Made by a program: the position numbers and the translations under genes. From Hydrogenophaga sp. (GTDB lineage: Bacteria; Pseudomonadota; Gammaproteobacteria; Burkholderiales; Burkholderiaceae_C), in NCBI GenBank assembly GCA_030653975.1, contig JAURYH010000021.1, forward strand, positions 1 through 64,000: DNA of 64,000 nucleotides, read 5' to 3'. Of this stretch, positions 43,668-51,273 are shown piece after piece. Positions within the stretch are counted from its first letter, which is position 1, and each line of letters opens with the position of its first letter. The notes below the pieces were generated by a model. The model saw only the letters and a program-made list of their open reading frames with translations, made no database searches and was not told the DNA's origin.

Positions 43668-43672
43668 CTTTA

Positions 43673-43720
43673 TTGTAGTTACGTTTATTTGAAAGGCAAG
43701 GAATATTTGTAGTTGCGTTT
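43673..43720. promoter_or_regulatory. brnTA promoter with paired operator repeats
   Basis: TTGTAGTTACGTTT (43673-43686) and TTGTAGTTGCGTTT (43707-43720) differ at one of 14 positions and start 34 bases apart. On the minus strand a possible -10 TACAAT (43677-43672) overlaps the first, and a -35-like TTGCCT (43699-43694) lies between them. The location suits autoregulation by BrnA. Confidence 0.5.
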
Positions 43721-43722
43721 TT

Positions 43723-45027
43723 TCAGGCAACCACCGCGCGCAGCTTGCCCGGTTCTGCCTTGGGGTCGAACTGCACCCCGGCCAGCGCCAGGATGTGGGC
43801 CTCTATCTGTTCGAGGAACGGGCGCAGGGCGTCCACGCTGCGCGGTCGGTAGCCTTCGGCGGTGGCGCTGGGCTTGTGGCCCATGACCTGGGCAATCGCG
43901 CCAGCAGGCGCCCCTGCAGCCTCACCCAGCAGCGAAAACGAACGGCGCAGCCCGTGAATGGTCAGCCCTTCGATGGAAGCGCTTTGCAGCGCTTTGGCGT
44001 GGCTGGCGCGGGTGTCGGCGATGCGGCCCGCCTTGCCGGTACTGGCGAACACGTATTCATTGGTGCGCGGCAGGGTCGCCAGCAGTTGGGCCAGATAGGG
44101 GCTCAGGGGAATGGTACGAGTGGCTTCCACCTTGTCGGCAATGGTCAGCTTGCGCCACTGAAAATCCACATCGGCCCACTTCATCGCGGCCAGTTCTTCA
44201 CGGCGGGCACCAGTCAGCAGCAAGGCGCGCAGGTACACCGATGCAGTGCGGTTGCTCAGTTGCTCCACACCGGTCCACCAGCCCGGCACCTGGGCGGCTT
44301 CCAGCGCATCGGTGCGGCGTGCGGCTTGTGGCAGGTTCTCCAAGATGGCCGGGGCTTTGCCCGCCTCACGGTCAATCAGCTTCTTGTATTCGGGGCGTGC
44401 TGCACACCAGCGCAGGAAGCCCCGGAACATCATCAAGGCGCGGGCGGCTTGGTGTTTGCTGGCCTGGGCTTCGCGGTCAAACCAGATTTTCAGACTGTCC
44501 TCGTTCACATCGGGCAGCGGCAGCGCCAGCAGGGGGGACAGCGGCCCCGGTCGGGTCAAGCCTTTGCCGCGCTTCTTCTCCACGCCACCGGGCGCGGCCA
44601 TCGCCTCTAGGTCGGCGCGATAGCCGGGCTTCCATGTGTCACGGCGCTTGGGTTTGCCTTGCGCCAGGTACAGCGGCCACACTTCGCCCACGGTCACGGC
44701 TTGGGCGGCGGCAGCGGCTTTCTTTTCAGCGGCTGCGGCCAATACGTCGCGCTTCAGGTCGCGCGGGTCGTGGCCTTCGTCAATCTGGCGTTGCAGTTCA
44801 CGGGCTTTTTCCTGAGCCTTCGGAATGCTCCAGGCAACAGGGCTACCAATGGTCAGACGAACGTCTTTGCCTTGGTACACGCTCTGGAACACATAGGCTG
44901 GCTTCCCGGCTGGCGTTGTGCGCAGTCCCAGCCCCGGCACAGTCGCATCCCACAGAAACGCCTGCTTCTTGTCGGGCGGGCACTTGAACCCGGACACCCT
45001 GCCAGCGGTAAACGCAATCTTTGCCAT
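43723..45027 (-). CDS. int: Tyrosine integrase of the element
   Basis: The 434-residue protein has an N-terminal arm-binding domain (FLWDATVPGLGLRTTPAGKPAYVFQ, DUF4102-like), a core-binding domain and a catalytic domain with GARREELAAM (Arg), HGLRRSFS (H-x-x-R), MGHKPS (His) and AEGYRPR (Tyr). It integrates the element at tRNA-Thr. It points away from attR, 183 bases inside it. Confidence 0.93.
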   Translation of the reverse strand: MAKIAFTAGRVSGFKCPPDKKQAFLWDATVPGLGLRTTPAGKPAYVFQSVYQGKDVRLTIGSPVAWSIPKAQEKARELQRQIDEGHDPRDLKRDVLAAAAEKKAAAAAQAVTVGEVWPLYLAQGKPKRRDTWKPGYRADLEAMAAPGGVEKKRGKGLTRPGPLSPLLALPLPDVNEDSLKIWFDREAQASKHQAARALMMFRGFLRWCAARPEYKKLIDREAGKAPAILENLPQAARRTDALEAAQVPGWWTGVEQLSNRTASVYLRALLLTGARREELAAMKWADVDFQWRKLTIADKVEATRTIPLSPYLAQLLATLPRTNEYVFASTGKAGRIADTRASHAKALQSASIEGLTIHGLRRSFSLLGEAAGAPAGAIAQVMGHKPSATAEGYRPRSVDALRPFLEQIEAHILALAGVQFDPKAEPGKLRAVVA

Positions 45028-45044
45028 GTCGTGCCCCTTGCGGT

Positions 45045-45086
45045 CTTACATCGGCCAGGATGTAAGGGCGGATGTAAGACGATTTT
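45045..45086. repeat. Right arm-type repeats of the element
   Basis: CTTACATC (45045-45052) and GATGTAAG (45059-45066) form an inverted repeat, and a third GATGTAAG lies at 45071. The span 45060-45086 is identical over 27 bases to 38406-38432 at the left end. Probable integrase or excisionase binding sites. Confidence 0.6.
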
Positions 45087-45209
45087 CGATAAACAGACCC
45101 ATATGAATCAACAACGATGCTGGTCATGCATCCAGCAACATCACTGTAAGTTGTTGATTTGTATTGATTGTATCTACATCACTCAACAAGGGCAAACACA
45201 CATATCCCA

Positions 45210-45266
45210 TCATTCGTAATGAGAAGGTCGGGTGTTCGATTCATCTCTCCGGCACCAAGTAAACAA
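45210..45266. repeat. attR, 57-base direct repeat
   Basis: Identical to 38300-38356. It is the original 3' part of the tRNA-Thr gene, now detached from a 5' half. Confidence 0.93.
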
Positions 45267-45269
45267 GGG

Positions 45270-45306
45270 AAAGCCCGCTATCTGAACGATAGCGGGCTTT
45301 TTCTTT
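45270..45306. terminator. Terminator after attR
   Basis: AAAGCCCGCTA and TAGCGGGCTTT with loop TCTGAACGA, followed by TTCTTT on the plus strand. It is the chromosomal partner of the terminator at 38360 and lies 37 bases from the end of nifQ, so read in reverse it may also stop the nif transcript. Confidence 0.8.
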
Positions 45307-45342
45307 GGGTGTTGCATGTAAGCCATTGGTAGGCAACTTGCG

Positions 45343-45786
45343 TCAAACCCTTTGTGCTTCCCCTGGTTTGGCGGGCACTGCCATGGGTGTGTTTTCAGGA
45401 CCAAAGCACACGCTGTGTTCGGAGCAGGCGTCGCAAGTCGGCGAGCGGCAGATCGACAGCTCCTCGCGCAGGCAAAGCTGCTTGTAGAGGAACTTCTTCC
45501 ACCGCATGTGCTGCGTGTTGCGGGCCGCCAGGGCCGGAAACCAGTGGGCGATCAGTTGCGACAGGGCCTCGCGCGAGGGCAGGCCCATGTCCTGCCACAG
45601 GTGTTCATCGCCCAGCGTGGCGCAGGCCATGGCCCAGGCCACCTGGCGCAGCTCGCCGGCTGTGCCGGCCGACATGTCGGCATGCTCCAGCAGCAGGCTC
45701 AGCACGTCGTCGACCTCATCGCGCCGGCGTTGCATGCGCTCGGCCAGCGCGCGCCAGTCGGGATGGGGGCTGGCCAGCTCGGGCAT
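45343..45786 (-). CDS. nifQ: NifQ, molybdenum donor for FeMo-cofactor
   Basis: The 147-residue protein has the NifQ block DMGLPSREALSQLIAHWFPALAARNTQHMRWKKFLYKQLC and the cysteine motif C-x4-C-x2-C-x5-C (CRSPTCDACSEHSVC), which holds the Fe-S/Mo cluster. NifQ supplies molybdenum to NifEN/NifH. It is somewhat shorter than typical at the N-terminus but has all signature residues. It is the last gene of the nifENX-fdxB group and abuts the integrated element. Confidence 0.92.
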   Translation of the reverse strand: MPELASPHPDWRALAERMQRRRDEVDDVLSLLLEHADMSAGTAGELRQVAWAMACATLGDEHLWQDMGLPSREALSQLIAHWFPALAARNTQHMRWKKFLYKQLCLREELSICRSPTCDACSEHSVCFGPENTPMAVPAKPGEAQRV

Positions 45787-45792
45787 AGGGGC

Positions 45793-46104
45793 TCAGGCCA
45801 GCGCGGCCGCGTGCGTGTAGCACTTCTTGGGGCAGATCTTCGAGCAAGCGGTGCAACCGATGCAGAGCTCCTGGTGCGCGATGGTCATGACCTTTTTTTC
45901 GTATTCCTCGTCGTCGTCATCGTCATCCAGGCTGACCGAGATGCGCTCGCCTTCGTCGGTCAGCCCCACGAGTTCGAGCACGCCGCGCGGGCAGACCTTG
46001 AAGCAGCGGCCACAGCCGATGCACTTGTTCTCGTCCAGCTCGGAAACGAAGGTCGGCGTCCAGGTGGCACCGCTGGGCATGGTGATACTGAATGTGGCGC
46101 TCAT
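45793..46104 (-). CDS. fdxB: nif-specific ferredoxin III
   Basis: The 103-residue ferredoxin has two [4Fe-4S] motifs, CIGCGRCFKVCP and CIGCTACSKICPKKC, separated by an acidic loop (DDDDDDEE). FdxB-type ferredoxins serve cofactor synthesis. It lies seven bases ahead of nifQ. Confidence 0.93.
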   Translation of the reverse strand: MSATFSITMPSGATWTPTFVSELDENKCIGCGRCFKVCPRGVLELVGLTDEGERISVSLDDDDDDEEYEKKVMTIAHQELCIGCTACSKICPKKCYTHAAALA

Positions 46105-46117
46105 GCGGGGTTCTCCT

Positions 46118-46321
46118 TCAGCTTTCAGCGGCTGCGGCGACGGCCTTGCGCAGGTCCATCAGCGTGGCGTGGGTGTCGTGGCAACGCTGCGCCACCGAGA
46201 GGATGTTTTCCCAGCCCGTGGGCAGGTCTTCGGAGAGGTCGTGCAGGTCCATCTTGGCCTGTGTGGCCTGCGCGTTGGCCTTCTTCAGGCGCGCCTTGAG
46301 TTCGTCGGTTTCGGTGCTCAT
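46118..46321 (-). CDS. NifX-associated small helical protein (DUF683/CCE_0567 type)
   Basis: The 67-residue product is a helical hairpin: LKARLKKANAQATQAKMDLHDLSEDLPTGWENILSVAQRCHDTHATLMDLRKAV. The DLPTGWE turn is the family hallmark. Members are found next to nifX and fdxB in many diazotrophs and may bind metal. Confidence 0.88.
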   Translation of the reverse strand: MSTETDELKARLKKANAQATQAKMDLHDLSEDLPTGWENILSVAQRCHDTHATLMDLRKAVAAAAES

Positions 46322-46323
46322 GG

Positions 46324-46812
46324 TCAGGCTCCGTACTGGGCGACTGCTGGAAATTCGCGGATCATGGCCACGGCTTCGGTCAGGAACTTGCTGCCGGCGT
46401 CGGACAGTTTGGCCAGCGAGGGGAAGCCGAAGCGGTGCACGTCGCGCAGTTGCTTGTTGACGACCACCAGGCGGCCGGCGATCAGCACCATGCGGCCAAA
46501 ACCTTCGTGGCTCATTTTCATCATGGGCGAGACCATCTGGCCGGTCTCGCGCTCAATCGCCACCGCGATCGCGTTGTAGAAAATCTCCAGGTGCCACAGA
46601 GTCTCGGGGTCCGGGTCGCCGAGGATGGGCAGAGCGCGGCGCTCTTCGGCGGTGTGGATGAAGGGCTTGAGCAGTTGCAGATCGCTCTTGCCCTCCCAAC
46701 TTCCGTGCGTGTCCTGCGCGCGCATCTGCTTGATCAGTTGCTGCACAAAGGGCGTGGAGAGAAAAGCCTCGTCGCTCTCAGGCGCGAGTTCGGGGGTGGC
46801 GGTGCTGTTCAT
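46324..46812 (-). CDS. NifX-associated protein (DUF269)
   Basis: The 162-residue product has [31 protein letters not shown] and [25 protein letters not shown], the DUF269 pattern. It is always near nifX and likely aids FeMo-cofactor handling. It overlaps nifX by four bases. Confidence 0.92.
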   Translation of the reverse strand: MNSTATPELAPESDEAFLSTPFVQQLIKQMRAQDTHGSWEGKSDLQLLKPFIHTAEERRALPILGDPDPETLWHLEIFYNAIAVAIERETGQMVSPMMKMSHEGFGRMVLIAGRLVVVNKQLRDVHRFGFPSLAKLSDAGSKFLTEAVAMIREFPAVAQYGA

Positions 46813-47219
46813 GGGGTGACCTCGTCGTCTTCAAAATCGAATGCGCGTTCGCTGTCCTTGGCCATGGCCTTGCGCAGCCAGGGCGGCGGCGTGCCCTGCA
46901 GCACGGCCTGCAGCTTGTCCAGGATCTCGGCGATGTTTTCGGGTTGCGGCACCTTGATCGGGTGAATCTTCATGGCCACGACACGCGCCGCGCCCGAGCC
47001 GCCGATGGCAGCCACATAGAGGATTGCGCAGTCCTTGATGGCTTCGAGTTTGGGCGCAAGCTTGTCCTCGTCGCCGTCTTCTTCGAGCTTGTCACCGAAC
47101 TCGAAGCTCTCGACGAAGTGGTGGCCGGCGGCCGAAATCTCATAGACATCAATGCTCTTGGCCCAGCCGAAGTGCGCATCCACGCGCTCCTTGTCCTGGG
47201 TGGCGAAGGCGATCTTCAT
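46809..47219 (-). CDS. nifX: NifX, FeMo-cofactor precursor carrier
   Basis: The 136-residue protein has the NifX/NafY fold: [46 protein letters not shown] and [17 protein letters not shown]. NifX carries NifB-co and the VK-cluster between assembly proteins. It is separated from nifN by a family B repeat. Confidence 0.94.
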   Translation of the reverse strand: MKIAFATQDKERVDAHFGWAKSIDVYEISAAGHHFVESFEFGDKLEEDGDEDKLAPKLEAIKDCAILYVAAIGGSGAARVVAMKIHPIKVPQPENIAEILDKLQAVLQGTPPPWLRKAMAKDSERAFDFEDDEVTP

Positions 47220-47273
47220 GAAGTTTCTCCTTGTGATGACAAAGGTTCCGGAATGCAGATAACCGCCCAGAGC

Positions 47274-47350
47274 ACCCGTGGAACCGGCTTTGCCGGGCCA
47301 CTGGGTGCGTCCCCCTGCAAGGGGGAAGACGCGGAGCGGCGCAGGGGGTT
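47274..47350. repeat. Dispersed repeat, family B, between nifN and nifX
   Basis: GGAACCGGCTTTGCCGGGCC, CCCCCTGCAAGGGGG and GCGGAGCGGCGCAGGGGG occur in the order and orientation reverse to the 26907 copy. As the transcript crosses it, hairpins could form between nifN and nifX. Confidence 0.7.
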
Positions 47351-47359
47351 CTTCATATC

Positions 47360-48760
47360 TCAGGCGCTGGCGGCTGCCAGCGGGGTGGGTGGGAAGGCGT
47401 CGTTGGACTTGTCGAGGCGGCGCGTGGCGAGCTGCGCCTCCGGCGTGAGCGGCCAGTCGCCCGCGTGGTGGTGAGCGATGCGTTCGATCATCAGGTTGGC
47501 GATTTCAAAAATCAGGTTCATGGTGCCGCGGTAGCCCACGCTCACCTTGTGCGCGTTGCCGACGCGGTCGAACACCGGAAAGCCCACGCGCAGCAGCGGC
47601 TTGTTCAGGCGTTCGGCGGCCTGGCGGCCGTGTGAATGTGTGACCAGCAGGTCGCAGTCGGCACCGGCGGTCTCCAGGTCTTCCAGGTCGCCGAGCAGCA
47701 CCTGCTCGGCCGGCAGCAGCTCGTGGGCTTTGGACTGTGTGGTGCTGATGCAGCACGTCAGCTCGGCGCCCATCTCGTGCAGCAGGCCGCCCAGGGCCAG
47801 CATCAGGTCGGGTTCGGCGGCGATGGCCACCTTCATGCCGCCGGTGTAGAAATGGCCGTCGAGCATGGCGTCGAGCAGCTGGCTGCGCTGGCGCCGGTAC
47901 TTCGCCGGAACCGGCTTGCCTGAGAGCAACGAGAGGCGCTGCAAGAAGCGGTCGTTGTTGGCCAGGCCGGTCAGGCGCTCGAAGATCTCCAGCGGCGTGC
48001 CGGCGATGGTTTGCAAGGCCTCGGCGCCTTCGCGCGTCTGCTCGCCGATGCCCAGCGTGAAGGCCGAGGCGCCCGCGGCGCGGATCTGCTCCAGCGTGGT
48101 GCCGCCCAGGGTGGTGCCGCGCCAGTCGGGCGCGATGTGGCCGTCGAGCGAGCCCGAGATGTCGGGCAACACGATGGGGTTCAGGCCAAAGGCCTGGATG
48201 ATCTCGCGCAGCTCGTCGATATCGCTGGGCGTGAGGTGGCTGCCGGGCAGCAGCGTGACTTGGTCGGCCACCATCGGCAGCGGCTTCACCTGCGACTTGA
48301 CGATGGCGGTGATGGCGTGTTTGAAGCCGTCTTCGAAGGCGCCCACGTAGTCGGGCGTGGAGACGTAAATGATCTCGGTATCGGCCAGCTCGGGGTGGCG
48401 CTTGCGCGCTGTCACGAGGTAGCCGTCGACGTCGTCACCCTTGGTTTCGGTGAGGCCGGTGGAGCAGATCGCGATCACCCTGGGCGCGGCGCGCTTGCGG
48501 ATGTTGAGCAGCGCCGCTTCGATGTTCTCGTAGCCACCGAGGATGGTGGTCACCTCGTTCATGGCCGTGGTCTGCAGCGGGATCGCTTCCTTGAAGTGGC
48601 GCACCAGCAGCACCAGGCCGAAGGAGGTGCAGCCCTGCGAGCCGTGCATCACCGGCATGCAGGCGTCCAGCCCCAGAAAGGCGAAGCTCGCGCCCAGCGG
48701 CTGGCTCATCTTGAGCGGGTTGACAGTACAGGCTTTTTTGGATTCGACGACGCGTGCCAT
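47360..48760 (-). CDS. nifN: Nitrogenase cofactor scaffold subunit NifN
   Basis: The 466-residue protein is the beta-like half of the NifEN scaffold on which FeMo-cofactor is completed. It begins VNPLKMSQPLGASFAFLGLDACMPVMHGSQGCTSF, with cluster cysteines where NifK has them, and has AICSTGLTETKGDDVDGYL. It lies 22 bases after nifE. Confidence 0.95.
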   Translation of the reverse strand: MARVVESKKACTVNPLKMSQPLGASFAFLGLDACMPVMHGSQGCTSFGLVLLVRHFKEAIPLQTTAMNEVTTILGGYENIEAALLNIRKRAAPRVIAICSTGLTETKGDDVDGYLVTARKRHPELADTEIIYVSTPDYVGAFEDGFKHAITAIVKSQVKPLPMVADQVTLLPGSHLTPSDIDELREIIQAFGLNPIVLPDISGSLDGHIAPDWRGTTLGGTTLEQIRAAGASAFTLGIGEQTREGAEALQTIAGTPLEIFERLTGLANNDRFLQRLSLLSGKPVPAKYRRQRSQLLDAMLDGHFYTGGMKVAIAAEPDLMLALGGLLHEMGAELTCCISTTQSKAHELLPAEQVLLGDLEDLETAGADCDLLVTHSHGRQAAERLNKPLLRVGFPVFDRVGNAHKVSVGYRGTMNLIFEIANLMIERIAHHHAGDWPLTPEAQLATRRLDKSNDAFPPTPLAAASA

Positions 48761-48782
48761 GGTTGTGTTCCTTAGGGTTGCG

Positions 48783-50285
48783 TCAGACCGGGATTTCTTC
48801 GGGCTCCAGGCCCATGGCGTTCGCTGCCACCGCGCTGAGGTGGTCGGTCGAGGTGCCCGTCACGGTGGGCGTGACTGCGCCCAGGGTTTCACCGTCGTCG
48901 CCCCAGGGCGCGGGAATGCGCACCTGCTGCCACACCGGATTGAAGATGGCTCGGTCGATTTCGTGCACCAGCTCGACCATGCCCTCGTAGCCCCCGTAGG
49001 GGTGGTGGCGTTCCTGGTTGATGTCGAGCCAGGGCATGCGCGCCTTGAGCGCGACGAACTGCGAGCGGCCACCGCTGAGCATGATGTCGGCGCGCGCCTC
49101 CTTCAGCATCGCGTACATCTCGCGCGGCGTCATGTCGTCGATCATGTGGGCGTCGGCGCCCTCGCCCATGATTTCCTTGATCTTTTCCTTGTCTTCCTTG
49201 GTGCTCTTCTTGACACTGGTGCCGACGATTTCCATGCCGCCTTCCTGCAGCGCGGCCACCACCGACCAGGACTTCACGCCGCCCGTGATCAGCAGCACGC
49301 GTTTGCCCTGCAGGCGCTTCTTGTATTCGGCGATGCGCTTGTAGGCGCGCGCTTCTTCGACCTCGATCAGCCGCTCGGTGCGTTCGATCAACTCGGCGTC
49401 GGCACCCTGCTTCACCAGCAGGCTGGCGATCTGGCGCAGGGTCTCGCTCATGTCGCTGATGCCGTAGAACGAACCTTCGAAATACGGGATGCCGTAGCGC
49501 TGCTCCATCTTGGTCGCGATGTTGATCATCGACTTGGAGCACACCATCATGTTGACCTTGGCCCGGTGCGCGCTGGCGATTTCGTTGTAGCGGCCGTCGC
49601 CCGAGATGCACGAGAGGATGCGGATGCCCAAGGCGTCGAGCAGCGGCTTGACCTGCCAGAGTTCACCGACCAGGTTGTATTCGCCAATGATGTTGATGTC
49701 GTAGGCGGTGGTGAACTCGGGCTCGACGGTGCCGATCACGTAGTCCAGCAGGGCTTCGGCGCCGAGCTTGTTGCCCAGGTTCTTGGGGCCGGCGAAGCCG
49801 GGCGCGTTGACCGGGATCACCGGCTTGCCGAACTTCTCGGCGGCGCGTTTGCACACGGCTTCGATGTCGTCGCCGGTCAGCGCGGTGACGCAGGTCTGGT
49901 AGACGAAGACCGCGGGTGGGTCGTACTTTTCGATGATCTCGCGGATGGACTTGAACAGGCGTTTTTCACCGCCGTAGATCACGTCGAGTTCGTTGATGTC
50001 GGTGGTGAAGCCGCTGCGGTAGATGGTGGAACCCGACGAGGCGCTGTGCCGGTTGTCCCAGGAGTTGCCTTCGCAGGCGATGGGGCCATGCACCAGGTGG
50101 GCCACGTCGACCACGGGTTGCAGCGCGATCTTCGCGCCGTCGAAGGCACAACCACCCGCCGCCGCGCCGGGCGAGAGCTGCTTGGTGCAACCCTTCTTGC
50201 GCTCCTTCTCGCTCTTGCCCTGGTTGATGTCGCAGCCGGGCTCTTCAAACACTTCAGCGATCTTGGCCTTGAGCGATACAGACAT
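48783..50285 (-). CDS. nifE: Nitrogenase cofactor scaffold subunit NifE
   Basis: The 500-residue protein is the alpha-like half of NifEN. It has the cysteine-rich opening GCTKQLSPGAAAGGCAFDGAK, VHGPIACEGNSWDNR, YQTCVTALTGDDIEAVCK and GFAGPKNLGNKLG, all typical of NifE. A sigma-54 promoter lies 34 bases upstream. Confidence 0.96.
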   Translation of the reverse strand: MSVSLKAKIAEVFEEPGCDINQGKSEKERKKGCTKQLSPGAAAGGCAFDGAKIALQPVVDVAHLVHGPIACEGNSWDNRHSASSGSTIYRSGFTTDINELDVIYGGEKRLFKSIREIIEKYDPPAVFVYQTCVTALTGDDIEAVCKRAAEKFGKPVIPVNAPGFAGPKNLGNKLGAEALLDYVIGTVEPEFTTAYDINIIGEYNLVGELWQVKPLLDALGIRILSCISGDGRYNEIASAHRAKVNMMVCSKSMINIATKMEQRYGIPYFEGSFYGISDMSETLRQIASLLVKQGADAELIERTERLIEVEEARAYKRIAEYKKRLQGKRVLLITGGVKSWSVVAALQEGGMEIVGTSVKKSTKEDKEKIKEIMGEGADAHMIDDMTPREMYAMLKEARADIMLSGGRSQFVALKARMPWLDINQERHHPYGGYEGMVELVHEIDRAIFNPVWQQVRIPAPWGDDGETLGAVTPTVTGTSTDHLSAVAANAMGLEPEEIPV

Positions 50286-50318
50286 GACGGACTCCAGACG
50301 GTGGGTTGAGAGTCCCTT

Positions 50319-50334
50319 TGCAAGTTGGGTGCCA
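50319..50334 (-). promoter_or_regulatory. Sigma-54 promoter of nifE
   Basis: On the minus strand TGGCACCCAACTTGCA matches the -24/-12 consensus TGGCAC-N5-TTGCA. Predicted start is at about 50308, 23 bases before the nifE ATG. No strict TGT-N10-ACA site is seen upstream; a wider inverted repeat TGTCGC/GCGACA lies at 50393-50413. Confidence 0.85.
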
Positions 50335-50420
50335 GGCTTTTTTCAGGATTTTTGGCCGGTTTTTTGGCGATCTGTGGCGGGTTTGAAGGGAATGTCGCGG
50401 GCGCTTTGCGACAGTGGCTC

Positions 50421-50900
50421 TCACCGGCCCAGCGGGAGTTTTTCGCCACTGCGGTGCAGGGCGATCCAGCGCTCCAGCTCGGCCACGTGCTGCGCCTCTT
50501 CTTCCACAAACTCCTTGGCCAGCACCCTGATCTCGGGGTCGGTCGTGGTCTGCAGCACGTTGTCGTAAAACGCCAGACCGGCGCTCTCGGCGTCGAGCGC
50601 CACCTGAAGCGCCTGTTCGATGCCGATGAAGGGATCGGCGGCCCAGATCGCCGCAGCCTCGGGGCTTTCGATGTCTGGCCACTGGTAGTCGGCCTCGGCC
50701 AGTGTGGGCAGGTTCCGGTAGCCGGCGCGTTCGCGCGCGTCGCCCAGGTGCAGCAGCGAGTAGTCGGCCAGCTGGCGGAACAGCTGGGCCACCTCGGTGT
50801 TGCCGGCCGTGCGCATGGCGTCGGCGAGCTGGCCGAAGCGCAGCGCGGCTTCGTTTTCCAGCTGGATGGTGTGGGCCAGAAATTCTTCTACGGAGTCCAT
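50421..50900 (-). CDS. Ferritin-like diiron protein in the nif cluster
   Basis: The 159-residue product is a four-helix ferritin/rubrerythrin-type protein: FLAHTIQLENEAALRFGQLADAM, DYSLLHLGDARERAG, ALQVALDAESAGLAFYDNVL and FVEEEAQHVAELERWIA, with the E, E-x2-H ligand pattern (E-AQH and related). It lacks a C-terminal rubredoxin domain. A role in iron storage or protection from peroxide near nitrogenase is inferred. It lies upstream of the nifE promoter. Confidence 0.8.
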   Translation of the reverse strand: MDSVEEFLAHTIQLENEAALRFGQLADAMRTAGNTEVAQLFRQLADYSLLHLGDARERAGYRNLPTLAEADYQWPDIESPEAAAIWAADPFIGIEQALQVALDAESAGLAFYDNVLQTTTDPEIRVLAKEFVEEEAQHVAELERWIALHRSGEKLPLGR

Positions 50901-50916
50901 GAGTTTCTTCCTTCGG

Positions 50917-51273
50917 TCAAAAATCCAGTTCGAACCAGGCCGGCTCTTTCTGGCGCAGCTGGGCGATCAGTTCCAGCGTGGCCGGCACCAGGGCGTGGAT
51001 GCCGTACCAGACGGCTTCACGCCGTGGCTGGCTGTCGCTCTCCAGCAGGTTTTGCAGACGCGTCCAGCCATGCCAGTCGAGCTGCACCAGGCGCAGGCGC
51101 AGCGGCTCGGGCCAGTGCGCCAGGGTCTGAGCCATGCGCAGCAAATGCATCTCCACGCAGGCCAGGGTATTGGCGCTGGCGAACAGCTCGTCTTCGCCCT
51201 GCAGCTCGGCGAGCAGGTTCGCCATGACCTCGCCGCTGTTCTGCAGGATCAGGTATTGCATGCGTGCGATCAT
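50917..51273 (-). CDS. Unknown small helical protein coupled to the AAA+ ATPase
   Basis: The 118-residue protein is predicted all-helical. It starts four bases before the stop of the AAA+ ATPase gene (ATGA) and so is translated with it. The segment RLRLVQLDWHGWTRLQNLLESDSQPRREAVWYGIHALVPATLELI has the layout of a HepT/DUF86 (HEPN) protein, but the catalytic R-x4-6-H is not present, so if it is HEPN-like it is inactive. I do not know its function; partner or adaptor of the ATPase is the natural guess. Confidence 0.6.
   Translation of the reverse strand: MIARMQYLILQNSGEVMANLLAELQGEDELFASANTLACVEMHLLRMAQTLAHWPEPLRLRLVQLDWHGWTRLQNLLESDSQPRREAVWYGIHALVPATLELIAQLRQKEPAWFELDF

Larger units (their letters stand above)
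38300..45266. mobile_element. 6.97-kb integrated element in tRNA-Thr
   Basis: A 57-base perfect direct repeat of the tRNA-Thr 3' part (38300-38356 and 45210-45266) marks both ends; each is followed by a near-identical terminator. Inside are a tyrosine integrase next to the right end, BrnT/BrnA, an excisionase-like DNA-binding protein, a winged-helix protein, a replication-like protein, a DUF5681-like protein and several unknown genes. There are no structural phage or conjugation genes, so it resembles a phage satellite or small integrative element. It is visibly less GC-rich than the flanking core. It separates fbp from nifQ. Confidence 0.92.

Noticed and set aside
50393..50413. NifA site upstream of nifE
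   Set aside because: TGT and ACA are separated by 15 bases instead of 10, so it is not reported as a standard activating sequence.
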